Shown piece by piece: positions 1 to 10,548 of a DNA stretch of 39,358 bases (within the stretch, counting starts at the first letter, position 1; each line of letters opens with the position of its first letter). This stretch comes from Gemmatimonadales bacterium (GTDB lineage: Bacteria; Gemmatimonadota; Gemmatimonadetes; Gemmatimonadales; GWC2-71-9). Both the position numbers and the translations under genes were made by a program. The notes below the pieces were generated by a model, which had not been told where the DNA came from, ran no database searches, and was given only the letters and a program-made list of their open reading frames with translations. Where the stretch lies: contig JAICJD010000011.1 of assembly GCA_025928645.1 (NCBI GenBank), positions 1 through 39,358 of the forward strand, read 5' to 3'.

Positions 1-365
1 GGCGCGGGGGGTCGCGGCGCGCTCGCCGGCGCCGACGAAGCGGACGGAGCGGGTGGACGCGCGGGAGCGGGCGGCGGGGCGGCGGGTGCAGCCGCCAGCG
101 CCGGGGCCGTGGCCGCCGCGCCCGCCTCCGTCTCGATCTTCGCCACGACCGTCTGCACGGCCACCGTCTGGCCCTCGGGCACCAGGATCTCCGCCAGCAC
201 TCCCGCCGCCGGCGAGGGGATCTCGGCGTCCACCTTGTCGGTCGAGATCTCGAAGATCGGCTCGTCGCGCTTGACGGGATCGCCCACCTTCTTGATCCAG
301 CGGGACAGCGTCCCCTCGGCGATGGACTCGCCCATCTGCGGCATGATCACGTCAATCTTGGCCAT
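1..365 (-). CDS. 2-oxoacid dehydrogenase E2 (dihydrolipoamide acyltransferase), N-terminal part
   Basis: This is the 5' part of an E2 acyltransferase; the rest lies beyond the left edge. The protein begins MAKIDVIMPQMGESIAEGT. It carries one complete lipoyl domain (about residues 2-78) with the lipoylated lysine in the ISTDKVDAEI motif, then an Ala/Pro-rich swinging linker that is still running at the window edge. E2 accepts the acyl group from E1 on the lipoyl arm and passes it to CoA. It follows E1 beta after 12 nt, so the order is E1 alpha, E1 beta, E2. The lipoyl sequence is closest in feel to 2-oxoglutarate or branched-chain E2 rather than classical pyruvate E2. The catalytic domain is not in view, so the substrate is not decided. 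Confidence 0.93.
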   Translation of the reverse strand, partial: MAKIDVIMPQMGESIAEGTLSRWIKKVGDPVKRDEPIFEISTDKVDAEIPSPAAGVLAEILVPEGQTVAVQTVVAKIETEAGAAATAPALAAAPAAPPPAPARPPAPSASSAPASAPRPPA

Positions 366-377
366 GGTCGTCTCCAG

Positions 378-1355
378 CTAGTACGCCGCGAGCCAGCGCG
401 CGGCCCGCACGATGTCCAGGGTCTGCGGCAGGACGAAGTCCTCGAGCGGCGGCGCGTAGGGCAGCGGCACGTCGTGCGCGGCCACCCGACGCACCGGCGC
501 GTCGAGCCACTCGAACGCCAGCTCGTTGATCCGCGCCGTGATCTCCCCGGCGATGCCGCCGGTCACCGTGTCCTCGTGGACCACCAGCACGCGATTGGTC
601 TTCTTCACGGTGGCGACGATGGCGTCGTCGTCCATCGGGAGCAGCGACCGGAGATCCAGCACCTCGACCGAGAGTCCGTCCTCCCGCTCGAGCTGCTCGG
701 CGGCCTCGAGCGCCTTCCACACCGTCGCCGCGTAGGTGATGATGCTGAGGTCCCGCCCCTCGCGTGCCAGCCGCGCCTTGCCGATCGGGACGACGACGTC
801 ACCTTCGGGGAGCGTCTCCTTGATCCGGCGGTAGAGGTACTTGTGCTCGAAGAAGAGCACGCAGTCGTCGTCGCGGATGGCGCTCTTGAGCAGGCCCTTC
901 GCGTCCGACGCGGTCGCGGGATAGACGATCTTGAGGCCGGGCGTGTGAAGGAAGGCCGCCTCGGGATTCTGCGAGTGGAACGGACCACCGCGCACGTAGC
1001 CGCCGCTCGGCCCGCGCACCACCATCGGACAGGGCAGCATGGCGCGGTACCGGGCCGTGGCCACGTAGTTGGTGAGGATGCTGTAGGCGCACGAGACGAA
1101 GTCGATGAACTGCATCTCGCAGACGGGCCGCATGCCCATGTGGGCGGCGCCGGCCGCCGCGCCGACGAACCCGGTCTCGCTGATCGGGGTGTCGATCACC
1201 CGCTCGGCGCCGAACCGGTCCAGCAGGCCCTCGGTGACCTTGAAAGCGCCGCCGTAGGCGCCGATGTCCTCGCCCATACAGAAGACGCTCGGGTCGCGCT
1301 CCATCTCCTCGAACAACCCCTGGCGGATGGCCTCGAGGTAGGTCGCCTCAGCCAT
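378..1355 (-). CDS. 2-oxoacid dehydrogenase E1 component, beta subunit
   Basis: A 325-residue protein of normal length for the beta subunit of a heterotetrameric E1. It decarboxylates a 2-oxoacid with thiamine diphosphate and transfers the acyl group to the E2 lipoyl arm. The transketolase-like pyrimidine-binding domain fills the first half (GEDIGAYGGAFKVTEGL; PISETGFVGAAAG) and the transketolase C-terminal domain follows (LDLRSLLPMDDDAI; HEDTVTGGIAGEI). The frame is open further upstream, but the start MAEATYLEAIRQ is chosen because it matches the family N-terminus and overlaps the end of E1 alpha by 8 nt, which suggests translational coupling. Sequence style favours the pyruvate/branched-chain group; substrate is not certain. 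Confidence 0.93.
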   Translation of the reverse strand: MAEATYLEAIRQGLFEEMERDPSVFCMGEDIGAYGGAFKVTEGLLDRFGAERVIDTPISETGFVGAAAGAAHMGMRPVCEMQFIDFVSCAYSILTNYVATARYRAMLPCPMVVRGPSGGYVRGGPFHSQNPEAAFLHTPGLKIVYPATASDAKGLLKSAIRDDDCVLFFEHKYLYRRIKETLPEGDVVVPIGKARLAREGRDLSIITYAATVWKALEAAEQLEREDGLSVEVLDLRSLLPMDDDAIVATVKKTNRVLVVHEDTVTGGIAGEITARINELAFEWLDAPVRRVAAHDVPLPYAPPLEDFVLPQTLDIVRAARWLAAY

Positions 1356-2451
1356 CGTGCGTCCCCCAGCTCGCCGGCCGCTCGTGGCGGTCGACCGCGC
1401 TGCGGATGCCTTCGCGGTACCAGAGCGCCGGCGCCTCCGGCGGATCGGCGTAGATCCCCACGAGGCAATCCCGCGGCTCTGGCGGCGGCGACTTCTCGGC
1501 AACGTCGGTCGCGTCGTCCACCTCCGCCCGAACCCGCGCGTCGATGGCCTCGAGCTCGCCCGGGTCCACGCCGGCGGCCCCGGTCAGCCGCGCCACGTAG
1601 CGGTCGATCGGATCGTTGTCCCGGGCCCAGCGGTCGATCTCGCCGGCCGGCACGTACGACTGGTTGTCGTGCTCGGCGTGGCCTTTCCGGCGGTAGGTCA
1701 TCAGCTCGACGAGCGTGACGCCGTCGCCCCGCCGGGCGCGCGCCACGGCGTCCCGCGTGACCTCGTAGACCGCCACCACGTCGTTGCCGTCCGCGCGAAG
1801 GCCGGGGATGCCGTAGCCCGCCGCCTTGTCGGCCAGCCGCTCGGCGGCGCACTGCTTCGACGTGGGCGTGGAGTAGGCGTAGCGATTGTTCTCGACGACC
1901 ACCACCAGCGGGCAGCGCTGCACCGCGGCGAAGTTGATCCCCTCGTGGAACGCGCCGGTGGACGTCGCCCCGTCGCCCACGTACACCAGCCCGACGCGCG
2001 GCTGCTTGCGCATCTTGAACGTGAGCGTGACGCCCGCCATGACGGGCACCATGTCGCCCAGATGCGAGATCTGGCCGATGAAGTTCCGCTCGGTGACGTC
2101 GCCGAAGTGGATGTTGAGCTCCCGGCCGCGGGTGGGCGAGTCTCCCTTGGCCATGTACTGGCGCAGCACCTCGAGCGGCGTCGCGCCCTTCACCAGCATC
2201 GAGCCCAGATTCCGGATGAGCGGCGACAGCACATCCTCCGGACGGAGCGCGTAGGCGCTGCCGACCGCGCAGGCCTCCTGGCCCAACGAGCGGAACAGCC
2301 CCCCCACGACCTTGGTCTGGCGGTACAGATTGACCAGCCGCTCCTCGAGCAAGCGGGTCAGGCGCATCCAGTAGTAGAGATCGAGCAGCTGGTCCCGCGA
2401 CAGGTCCGCCCGGACGGCCGGATCGGAGGCGAGAGTACTGGTGACGGCCAT
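1348..2451 (-). CDS. 2-oxoacid dehydrogenase E1 component, alpha subunit
   Basis: A 367-residue alpha subunit of E1. The thiamine-diphosphate motif runs from GDG (159-161) to NN (188-189), the standard spacing of about 30 residues. Other family blocks are GLFRSLGQEACAVG (51-64), RGRELNIHFG (108-117) and YRRKGHAEHDNQSY. The RGRELNIHFG block and the long N-terminal helix are more like branched-chain 2-oxoacid or acetoin-type E1 alpha than E. coli AceE. It is first in the E1 alpha, E1 beta, E2 order and overlaps E1 beta by 8 nt. A 61-nt gap separates it from the upstream amidase on the same strand; no clear promoter is visible there. Confidence 0.93.
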   Translation of the reverse strand: MAVTSTLASDPAVRADLSRDQLLDLYYWMRLTRLLEERLVNLYRQTKVVGGLFRSLGQEACAVGSAYALRPEDVLSPLIRNLGSMLVKGATPLEVLRQYMAKGDSPTRGRELNIHFGDVTERNFIGQISHLGDMVPVMAGVTLTFKMRKQPRVGLVYVGDGATSTGAFHEGINFAAVQRCPLVVVVENNRYAYSTPTSKQCAAERLADKAAGYGIPGLRADGNDVVAVYEVTRDAVARARRGDGVTLVELMTYRRKGHAEHDNQSYVPAGEIDRWARDNDPIDRYVARLTGAAGVDPGELEAIDARVRAEVDDATDVAEKSPPPEPRDCLVGIYADPPEAPALWYREGIRSAVDRHERPASWGTHDG

Positions 2452-2512
2452 GCAGTTCCCGGGTGGAGGAGGCGTGTTCCGGCGTGGAAAATCCTCGGAC
2501 GCGGGAGGAGAG

Positions 2513-4156
2513 TCAAGCGAGCGTCGGCGCGAACGTTGGCGCCTTTCGGTGCATAGTTATCTGCTCGAACGCATAGGCGAGCCGGATCAGGATCGGCTCG
2601 CTCCAGGCGCGGCCGAAGAACGACAGGTTGACCGGCAATCCCATGACGAACCCCATCGGCACGCTGACGCTGGGATAGCGCGCCACGGCCGCCGGCGTGG
2701 AGCTCGAGCCGGTGAAGTGGTCGCCGTTCACGAGGTCGGTGGGCCAGGCAGGATTGCCGGTGGGCGCCACCAGCGCGTCGAGCCGGTGCTTCCGCATCAC
2801 CACGTCGATGCCCTCGGTGCGGGCCAGGCGGCCGCAGGTCGCCAGCGCCTTCCGGTACCTGGCGTCGCCGAGGCCGCCCTTGGCCTCCGCCTGCACGAAC
2901 AGCTCCTGGCCGAAGTAGGGCATCTCGCGGCCGCGCTCGCGCTCGTTGAAGGCGATGACGTCGGCCAGCGTGCGGACCCGCGCCGAGGGGCCCAGTCCCT
3001 TGAGGTAGGCGCCGAGGTCGGCCTTGAGCTCGTAGAGCAGCACGTCCAGCTCGGCGGCGTCATATTCGCCGGCGTGCGGAATGTCGGCCGGGTCCACCAG
3101 CACGGCGCCCTCCCGCTCGAGGACGTCGAGCGCCGCTTCGGCGAGCTTGTCCGTCGGCTCGCTGTACCCGAAAAATTTGGCGCGCGCCACGCCGATCCGC
3201 GCGCCCCGCAGCCCGTCCTTCTTGAGGAACTTCGCGTAGTCCGGCTGGATGCGGCCCGCAGCCGCGCGGGTTGCCGGGTCGCGCGGGTCCACGCCGGCCA
3301 TGGCCGTGAGCAGGGCCGCGGCGTCCGCCACGGTGCGGCAGAGGGGCCCGGCGGTGTCCTGTGTGTGCGAGATGGGGATGATCCCGGTGCGGCTCACCAG
3401 GCCCACGGTCGGCTTGATGCCGACCACGCCGTTGGCCGATGCCGGGCACACGATCGAGCCGTCGGTCTCGGTCCCCACGGCGAGCGCGCCGAAGTTGGCC
3501 GACACCGCCGCGGCCGAGCCGGAGCTCGAGCCGCACGGGTTCCGGTCCAGCACGAACGGGTTGCGGCACTGCCCGCCGCGCCCGCTCCAGCCGCTCGACG
3601 AGCGGTTCGAGCGTATGTTGGCCCACTCGCTGAGATTGGCCTTCGCCAGCAGCACCGCGCCGGCGGCCCGGAGCCGCTCGGCGAGGTGGGAGTCGCGCGG
3701 CGCGATCGAGGCCTCCAGCGCGAGCGACCCCGCGGTGGTCGTCATCTTGTCCGCGGTATCGATGTTGTCCTTGAGGATCACCGGCACGCCGTGGAGCGGT
3801 CCGCGGACGCCCTTTTCCGCCCGCTCCTGGTCGAGCGCCTCGGCCAGCGCGAGCGCGTCGGGGTTGGTCTCGAGAATGGAGCGGAGCTCGGGTCCCGCGC
3901 GGTCCATGGCCGCGATCCGGGTCAGATACTGCGCCACCATCGCGCGCGAGGTCAGCCGGCCCGACGCCATCCGGCCCTGCAGCTCGGCGAGCGTCACTTC
4001 CTCGAGGTCGAAGGGCGGAGCGGCCGGCAGGCCGGCGGCGGCCGGCGCCGGCTCAGCGCCAGCGGAGAGCGGCAGCCCGCCCGCCACCGCCGCGCCGAGC
4101 ACGGCGGCGTGGCCCAGGAACGCACGGCGGTCGAGCGGCTCGCGGCGATCGGGCAT
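2513..4156 (-). CDS. Tat-exported amidase signature (AS) family hydrolase
   Basis: A 547-residue amidase signature enzyme that hydrolyses an unknown amide. The Ser-cisSer-Lys triad can be read: Lys in VILKDNIDTAD, cis-Ser in the GSSSGSAAAVSANFGA block, and the nucleophile Ser in TETDGSIVCPAS. The N-terminus (RREPLDRRAFLGHAAVLGAA) is a twin-arginine signal, so the enzyme is folded in the cytoplasm and exported. The start at 4156 is preferred over one seven codons upstream at 4177 because a GGGAGAG ribosome site sits just before it. The amidase is on the same strand as the downstream E1 genes but has no obvious functional link. Substrate unknown; AS members range from peptide amidases to aryl-amidases. 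Confidence 0.9.
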   Translation of the reverse strand: MPDRREPLDRRAFLGHAAVLGAAVAGGLPLSAGAEPAPAAAGLPAAPPFDLEEVTLAELQGRMASGRLTSRAMVAQYLTRIAAMDRAGPELRSILETNPDALALAEALDQERAEKGVRGPLHGVPVILKDNIDTADKMTTTAGSLALEASIAPRDSHLAERLRAAGAVLLAKANLSEWANIRSNRSSSGWSGRGGQCRNPFVLDRNPCGSSSGSAAAVSANFGALAVGTETDGSIVCPASANGVVGIKPTVGLVSRTGIIPISHTQDTAGPLCRTVADAAALLTAMAGVDPRDPATRAAAGRIQPDYAKFLKKDGLRGARIGVARAKFFGYSEPTDKLAEAALDVLEREGAVLVDPADIPHAGEYDAAELDVLLYELKADLGAYLKGLGPSARVRTLADVIAFNERERGREMPYFGQELFVQAEAKGGLGDARYRKALATCGRLARTEGIDVVMRKHRLDALVAPTGNPAWPTDLVNGDHFTGSSSTPAAVARYPSVSVPMGFVMGLPVNLSFFGRAWSEPILIRLAYAFEQITMHRKAPTFAPTLA

Positions 4157-4196
4157 CGGTCTCTCCCGGCAGGGCACGGTGGCGTGAGGTGACGTC

Positions 4197-4203
4197 CAAG
4201 ATA
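4197..4203 (-). promoter_or_regulatory. candidate -7 box (TATCTTG) before the amidase
   Basis: Read on the minus strand, TATCTTG lies 40 nt before the amidase start and directly after a strong hairpin. It resembles the TAnnTTTG box of Bacteroidota-type promoters and similar boxes elsewhere in this window. No TTG is seen at the expected upstream spacing, so this is weak. Confidence 0.3.
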
Positions 4204-4208
4204 CACAT

Positions 4209-4239
4209 AGGGGACACGGTGGCCGGCACCGTGTCCCCT
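4209..4239 (-). terminator. perfect 13-bp hairpin between hppA and amidase
   Basis: AGGGGACACGGTG (4209-4221) and CACCGTGTCCCCT (4227-4239) are exact reverse complements around a GCCGG loop. It lies between the end of hppA and the amidase, both on the minus strand, so it can end hppA transcription. No T-run follows. A REP-type palindrome is an alternative reading. Confidence 0.6.
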
Positions 4240-4267
4240 GTGGCGTGGCGGGAGCCGAGCCCGGGAG

Positions 4268-6808
<2,541 letters not shown>

Positions 6809-6850
6809 CGGGGAACGCCTCCTGAGTGGAACGTCAGGCCTGCATGGACA

Positions 6851-7141
6851 TCAATAGGCACCGATCGGCCGGTGCGCCGGCTCCGCCATCGTGTGGACGA
6901 CGGTGAGGAAGCGCTTGGCGAGCTTGTCCAGCTCGCTCTCGCCCACCTGGTTCGTCTCCACCGTGACCAGCGTGTAATGGCCGCCCTCGGCCTGGACCGT
7001 GACGCTCACCTGGCCGATCGTCCCGGCGAACCGGCGACGGCGCGGTTGCTCCTCGGCCGGCGTGAGCCGGGCGCCGAAGAAGGTCGTGGCCCGCACGAGG
7101 ACCTCGTCGGGCGCGACCGAGGTGCGATGGAAGTACTTCAT
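6851..7141 (-). CDS. unknown 96-residue protein coupled to inositol-phosphate synthase
   Basis: I do not recognise this protein. It begins MKYFHRTSVAPDEVLVRATT, has a basic patch (PRRRR, 33-37), then GTIGQVSVTVQAEGGHYTLV, which reads as alternating beta-strands, and ends with an amphipathic helix (LDKLAKRFLTVVH). That layout (helix, strands, long C-terminal helix) recalls a small START/SRPBCC-like fold, but this is a guess. There is no signal peptide or membrane segment. Its ATG overlaps the TGA of the synthase gene by 4 nt (ATGA), so its translation is coupled to that enzyme, suggesting a regulator, subunit or lipid-binding partner. hppA follows after 42 nt. Confidence 0.8.
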   Translation of the reverse strand: MKYFHRTSVAPDEVLVRATTFFGARLTPAEEQPRRRRFAGTIGQVSVTVQAEGGHYTLVTVETNQVGESELDKLAKRFLTVVHTMAEPAHRPIGAY

Positions 7142-8481
7142 CGGCCGGCCGCCACCTCTTCCTGGTAGTACTCGATGCCGAGGTGGGTGATCTGCTCCTC
7201 GCCCATGAGGTAGCGGAGCGTGTTCTTGAGCTTGGTCTGCTGGATGAAGAGGTCGTGCTCGGGGTAGAGGCCCGGCGCCGTCTGCGGGCTCTTGAAGTAG
7301 AAGGACAGCCACTCCTGGATGCCGCTCAGCCCGGCGCGCTGCGCCAGGTCGAAGAACAGCGCCAGGTCGAGCACCAGCGGGGCGGCGAGGATCGAGTCGC
7401 GGCAGAGGAAGTCGACCTTGATCTGCATCGGATAGCCCAGCCACCCGAAGATGTCGATGTTGTCCCAGCCTTCCTTGTTGTCGCCCCGCGGCGGATAGTA
7501 GTTGATCCGCACCTTGTGGTAGAGCTCGCCGTACAGCTCGGGATAGAGCTTGGGCTGCAGGATGTACTCCAGCACGCCGAGCTTCGACTCCTCCTTCGTC
7601 TTGAAGCTCTCCGGGTCGTCCAGCACCTCGCCGTCCCGGTTGCCCAGGATGTTGGTCGAGTACCAGCCCGACACGCCCAGCATGCGCGCCTTGAACATGG
7701 GCGACAGCACCGTCTTGACCATCGTCTGGCCGGTCTTGAAGTCCTTGCCGCCGATCGGAATGCCTTTGTCCTTGGCCAGCGTCTCCATGGCGGGGAAATC
7801 GCAGGTCAGGTTCGGCGCGCCGTTGGCGAACGGCACGCCCTCCTGGAGGGCGGCCCACGCGTAGAGCATCGACGGCGCGATCGACGGGTCGTTCGCAACC
7901 ATCGCCTTCTCGAACGCGTCCAGCGTCCAGTGCGCCGGCCCCGGGCTGATGAAGATCTCGGTGGACGCGCACCACACCATCACGAGGCGATCGCAGCCGT
8001 GCTTCGCCTTGAAGTCGCGGATATCCTGCCGAAGCGCCTCGGCCAGGTCGCGCTTGGTCTTGCCGGTCTTGACGTTCTTGCCCTCGAGCCGCTTCACGTA
8101 CTTCTGATCGAAGACGGCCGGCATCGGCTTGATGCTCTTGAGGAACTCCGCGATCGGCTCGAGGTGGTCGTGGCGGTCGAGCACGCCGGCATGGCGGGCC
8201 GCCGTATACGCGTCATCGGGTACCGGGTCCCAGGCGCCGAAGACCAGGTCCTTGAGGTTGGCCAGGGGAACGAAGTCCCGGATGAGCGGCGCCCGCCCCT
8301 CCGTCCGCTTGCCGAGACGGATCGTCCCCATCTGCGTCAGCGAGCCGATCGGCTTCGCCGCCCCCCGCCGGACGTTCTCCACGCCGGCGATGAACGTCGT
8401 CGCCACCGCGCCAAGACCCACGCACAGCACCCCGAGCGTTCCCTGGGCGGGCGCGATGGAACGAGCCATCTGATCAGCCAC
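7138..8481 (-). CDS. ino1: inositol-3-phosphate synthase
   Basis: This NAD-dependent synthase converts glucose 6-phosphate to inositol 3-phosphate, the entry step to inositol lipids and solutes. The Rossmann motif GVLCVGLGAVATTFIAGVEN is near the N-terminus. Other family blocks include MVWCASTEIF, IPIGGKDFKTGQT and GWYSTNILGNRDG, where the active-site lysines and NAD contacts lie. Length is 447 residues, normal for the prokaryotic form. A GTG at 8481 is preferred to the ATG at 8469 because an AAAGGA ribosome site lies 8 nt upstream of it; the ATG would be about 20 nt away. The upstream phosphatidyltransferase gene stops at 8484, two nt before this start. Confidence 0.95.
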   Translation of the reverse strand: MADQMARSIAPAQGTLGVLCVGLGAVATTFIAGVENVRRGAAKPIGSLTQMGTIRLGKRTEGRAPLIRDFVPLANLKDLVFGAWDPVPDDAYTAARHAGVLDRHDHLEPIAEFLKSIKPMPAVFDQKYVKRLEGKNVKTGKTKRDLAEALRQDIRDFKAKHGCDRLVMVWCASTEIFISPGPAHWTLDAFEKAMVANDPSIAPSMLYAWAALQEGVPFANGAPNLTCDFPAMETLAKDKGIPIGGKDFKTGQTMVKTVLSPMFKARMLGVSGWYSTNILGNRDGEVLDDPESFKTKEESKLGVLEYILQPKLYPELYGELYHKVRINYYPPRGDNKEGWDNIDIFGWLGYPMQIKVDFLCRDSILAAPLVLDLALFFDLAQRAGLSGIQEWLSFYFKSPQTAPGLYPEHDLFIQQTKLKNTLRYLMGEEQITHLGIEYYQEEVAAGR

Positions 8482-8483
8482 GT

Positions 8484-9161
8484 CTACCGTCCTTTCGCCA
8501 AAGTATCGAGCGGCACGCCGGGCTCCCGCAGGCGGGCCGCCTCCTTGGGCGCGTCCGCGTGCCGGAACACATAGACGAATCGCTGCACGACCGTCACGAC
8601 CGACGCGGCCGCGAGAAGCGCCACGATGGCCTCGAGCAGGAGCGCGTGCGGCCCCGCGCCCACCACCAGAGACGACACGCCGACCAGCAGGATCCGCTCG
8701 GCCCGCTGGGCGATGCCGACCTTGCACTCGATGCCGAGCCCCTCGGCCCGCGCCCGGGCGTAGCTCACGAGCAGCGAGCTGAGGATCGCCACCATGCATG
8801 CGATGGCCGCCGGCACCCGGTAGGCCACGTCGGGGGCCGTGAGCAGGAAGGCGCCGATCCCGATGAAGGTGGCGCCATCGCCCACCCGGTCGAGGGTGGA
8901 ATCGTAGAAGGCGCCGAACTTGGTGACCATGGCCCCGCCGCGGGCCACCTGCCCATCGAGCGTGTCGGCGATGCCGCTCACCAGGAGCAGGAGCCCACCC
9001 AGGCGGATGTGCCCCAACCCGAACGCCAGCGCCGACAGCAGCACGAGGCCCGTGCCGATGGTGGTGATGGTGTTCGGCCGCACGCCGGACCGGATCAGCC
9101 GGGCCACCAGCGGGTCGACCGCCGCGTAGAACGGCTTCTCCAGCGCACCCAGCAGCTTCAC
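8484..9161 (-). CDS. CDP-alcohol phosphatidyltransferase, probably phosphatidylinositol-phosphate synthase
   Basis: A 225-residue membrane enzyme that moves a phosphatidyl group from CDP-diacylglycerol to an alcohol acceptor. The full family motif is present: D69-G70, A73-R74, G83, D87 and D91 with exact DG(x2)AR(x8)G(x3)D(x3)D spacing. About six membrane segments follow. The start is a GTG at 9161, with only a weak ribosome site. It is two nt upstream of inositol-3-phosphate synthase, so inositol phosphate is the likely acceptor, as in actinobacterial and Bacteroides PI-phosphate synthases. Phosphatidylglycerophosphate synthase is the main alternative; the basic inositol-phosphate pocket cannot be judged by eye. 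Confidence 0.9.
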   Translation of the reverse strand: MKLLGALEKPFYAAVDPLVARLIRSGVRPNTITTIGTGLVLLSALAFGLGHIRLGGLLLLVSGIADTLDGQVARGGAMVTKFGAFYDSTLDRVGDGATFIGIGAFLLTAPDVAYRVPAAIACMVAILSSLLVSYARARAEGLGIECKVGIAQRAERILLVGVSSLVVGAGPHALLLEAIVALLAAASVVTVVQRFVYVFRHADAPKEAARLREPGVPLDTLAKGR

Positions 9162-9220
9162 GTCGTCTCGGCCCCCCGGAGAAGCGTGTCCGTGGCCGGT
9201 CCCCGGGCGGGCGGCCGGGG

Positions 9221-9252
9221 CAAAGGATAATCGTGAGAACCGCTTAGAGCAA
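9221..9252 (-). promoter_or_regulatory. candidate promoter of the inositol-lipid operon
   Basis: On the minus strand, TTG (9252-9250) is separated by 20 nt from TATCCTTTG (9229-9221), similar to the TTG-N19-TAnnTTTG promoter of Bacteroidota. It lies about 60 nt upstream of the phosphatidyltransferase start, in the 145-nt gap after namZ. It is one of the two best examples of this pattern in the window. Confidence 0.45.
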
Positions 9253-9306
9253 TCGGATCGCGCGCCGGCGGGGCGTTGCGAACGCGGCGTCGCGAGCCAG
9301 GACGTC

Positions 9307-10548
9307 TCACTCTGGATAGAGCAGGAACGGTCGCCGGCGCTCGAGGAACCGGCGCTGCTCGGCCGCCCAGCCCGCCACGATGGCGGCCGGCGCGACCCCG
9401 CCGTCGATCTGCTCGCGGAGGCGAGGGCCGCCGGCCAGCCGGTCGAAGTGCGCCGGGATCCACCGGAAAGCGTCCGGGTGCGTCGCGCGTACCGCCGCGA
9501 GGAGGGTGACGGCGGCCGCGGTCGGATCGTAGCGCCTGCGGTCGGTGAGCTCGAACCGTATGCCCGCCAGCATCGTATCGGCATACTTGCCGTCGCCCGG
9601 GGCGCGCGGCGTGAAGCGCACGCCCGAGAAGCGGACCCCGGCCAGGTTCGCCGCGCGTACACGTGCGAGCACGGCGGCCGTGTCGAGCCAGGGCGCACCG
9701 ACCTGTTCGAACGGCGAGTCGCTCCCTCGGCCCACGCTCAGGTTGGTGCCCTCGAACAGGCAGGTGCCCGGATAGTGGTAGAGCGCCTCCAGCCGGCGCA
9801 GGTTCGGGCTCGGTGGCACGAACGGCAGCCCGGTCGAGGCCAACGGCTGGTCCCGCCGCCATCCGGCGGCCGGCACGACGTGGAGCTCGGCGGTGAGCCC
9901 GAGATCGGCGCGGGCTAGCCGCGTCAGCTCCCCCAGCGTCATGCCGTGCCGCATCGGCACGGCGAGTTGCCCGACCGGCGTGCGGAACGCCGTATCGAGC
10001 ACGTTCCCCTGCACCGCCGCGCCGATCGGGTCCGGCCGGTCGAGCAGCACGACCGTGACGCCCCGACGGCCGGCCGAGCGCATCGCTTCGATAGTCGTGA
10101 ACAGGTAGGTGTAGTAGCGCGCGCCCGCGTCTTGCAGGTCCACCAGCAGCACGTCGAGTCCCGCCAGCATCGAATCCGTCGGAGCGGTCGTCCGACCGTA
10201 AAGGCTGTAGATTGGGAGGCCGGTGGCCGAGTCGACGGACGACGAGACCGCCGCCCCCGGGTCCGCGGCGCCGCGGAAGCCGTGCTCGGGGCTGAACAGC
10301 GCCACCAGTCCGACCCCGGCCGCCCGCAGCCGCGCTACGTCACTGTTCCCTCGTGCATCCACTCCCGCCTGGTTGGTCACCAGACCGACCCGGCGGTCGC
10401 GCACGAGCGCGAGGCTGTCGCTGAGGAGCACGTCGATGCCCGGCCGCACCCGCGGCGCCGAGGCCGGCACCGCGTTCGGCCGGGCAGCCGGACAAGCGAG
10501 CGCCAATCCGAACATCCATCCGCAGAGTCCGATGAGCGATCTGTGCAC
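9307..10548 (-). CDS. namZ: exo-beta-N-acetylmuramidase NamZ (DUF1343, GH171)
   Basis: A DUF1343 protein; the characterised Bacillus member NamZ removes MurNAc from the non-reducing end of peptidoglycan fragments. Family blocks are GLVTNQAGVDARGNSDVARL, ALFSPEHGFRG, DLQDAGARYYTYL, YPGTCLFEGTNLSVGRGSD and the C-terminal RLREQIDGG. The N-terminus is a signal peptide ending LALAC, a possible lipobox. Two GTG starts are possible. The one at 10548 has an AAGG site 8 nt upstream; the one at 10557 adds three codons. Either way the gene runs into the divergent nagZ start. NamZ and NagZ act in series in Bacillus, which supports the assignment. Confidence 0.92.
   Translation of the reverse strand: MHRSLIGLCGWMFGLALACPAARPNAVPASAPRVRPGIDVLLSDSLALVRDRRVGLVTNQAGVDARGNSDVARLRAAGVGLVALFSPEHGFRGAADPGAAVSSSVDSATGLPIYSLYGRTTAPTDSMLAGLDVLLVDLQDAGARYYTYLFTTIEAMRSAGRRGVTVVLLDRPDPIGAAVQGNVLDTAFRTPVGQLAVPMRHGMTLGELTRLARADLGLTAELHVVPAAGWRRDQPLASTGLPFVPPSPNLRRLEALYHYPGTCLFEGTNLSVGRGSDSPFEQVGAPWLDTAAVLARVRAANLAGVRFSGVRFTPRAPGDGKYADTMLAGIRFELTDRRRYDPTAAAVTLLAAVRATHPDAFRWIPAHFDRLAGGPRLREQIDGGVAPAAIVAGWAAEQRRFLERRRPFLLYPE
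10543..10548. other. palindromic GTGCAC: shared divergent start codons
   Basis: GTGCAC is its own reverse complement. It supplies the GTG-CAC (fMet-His) start of nagZ on the plus strand and the same start for namZ on the minus strand. The two genes therefore overlap head to head by exactly six bases, if the GTG at 10548 is the namZ start. Confidence 0.5.
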
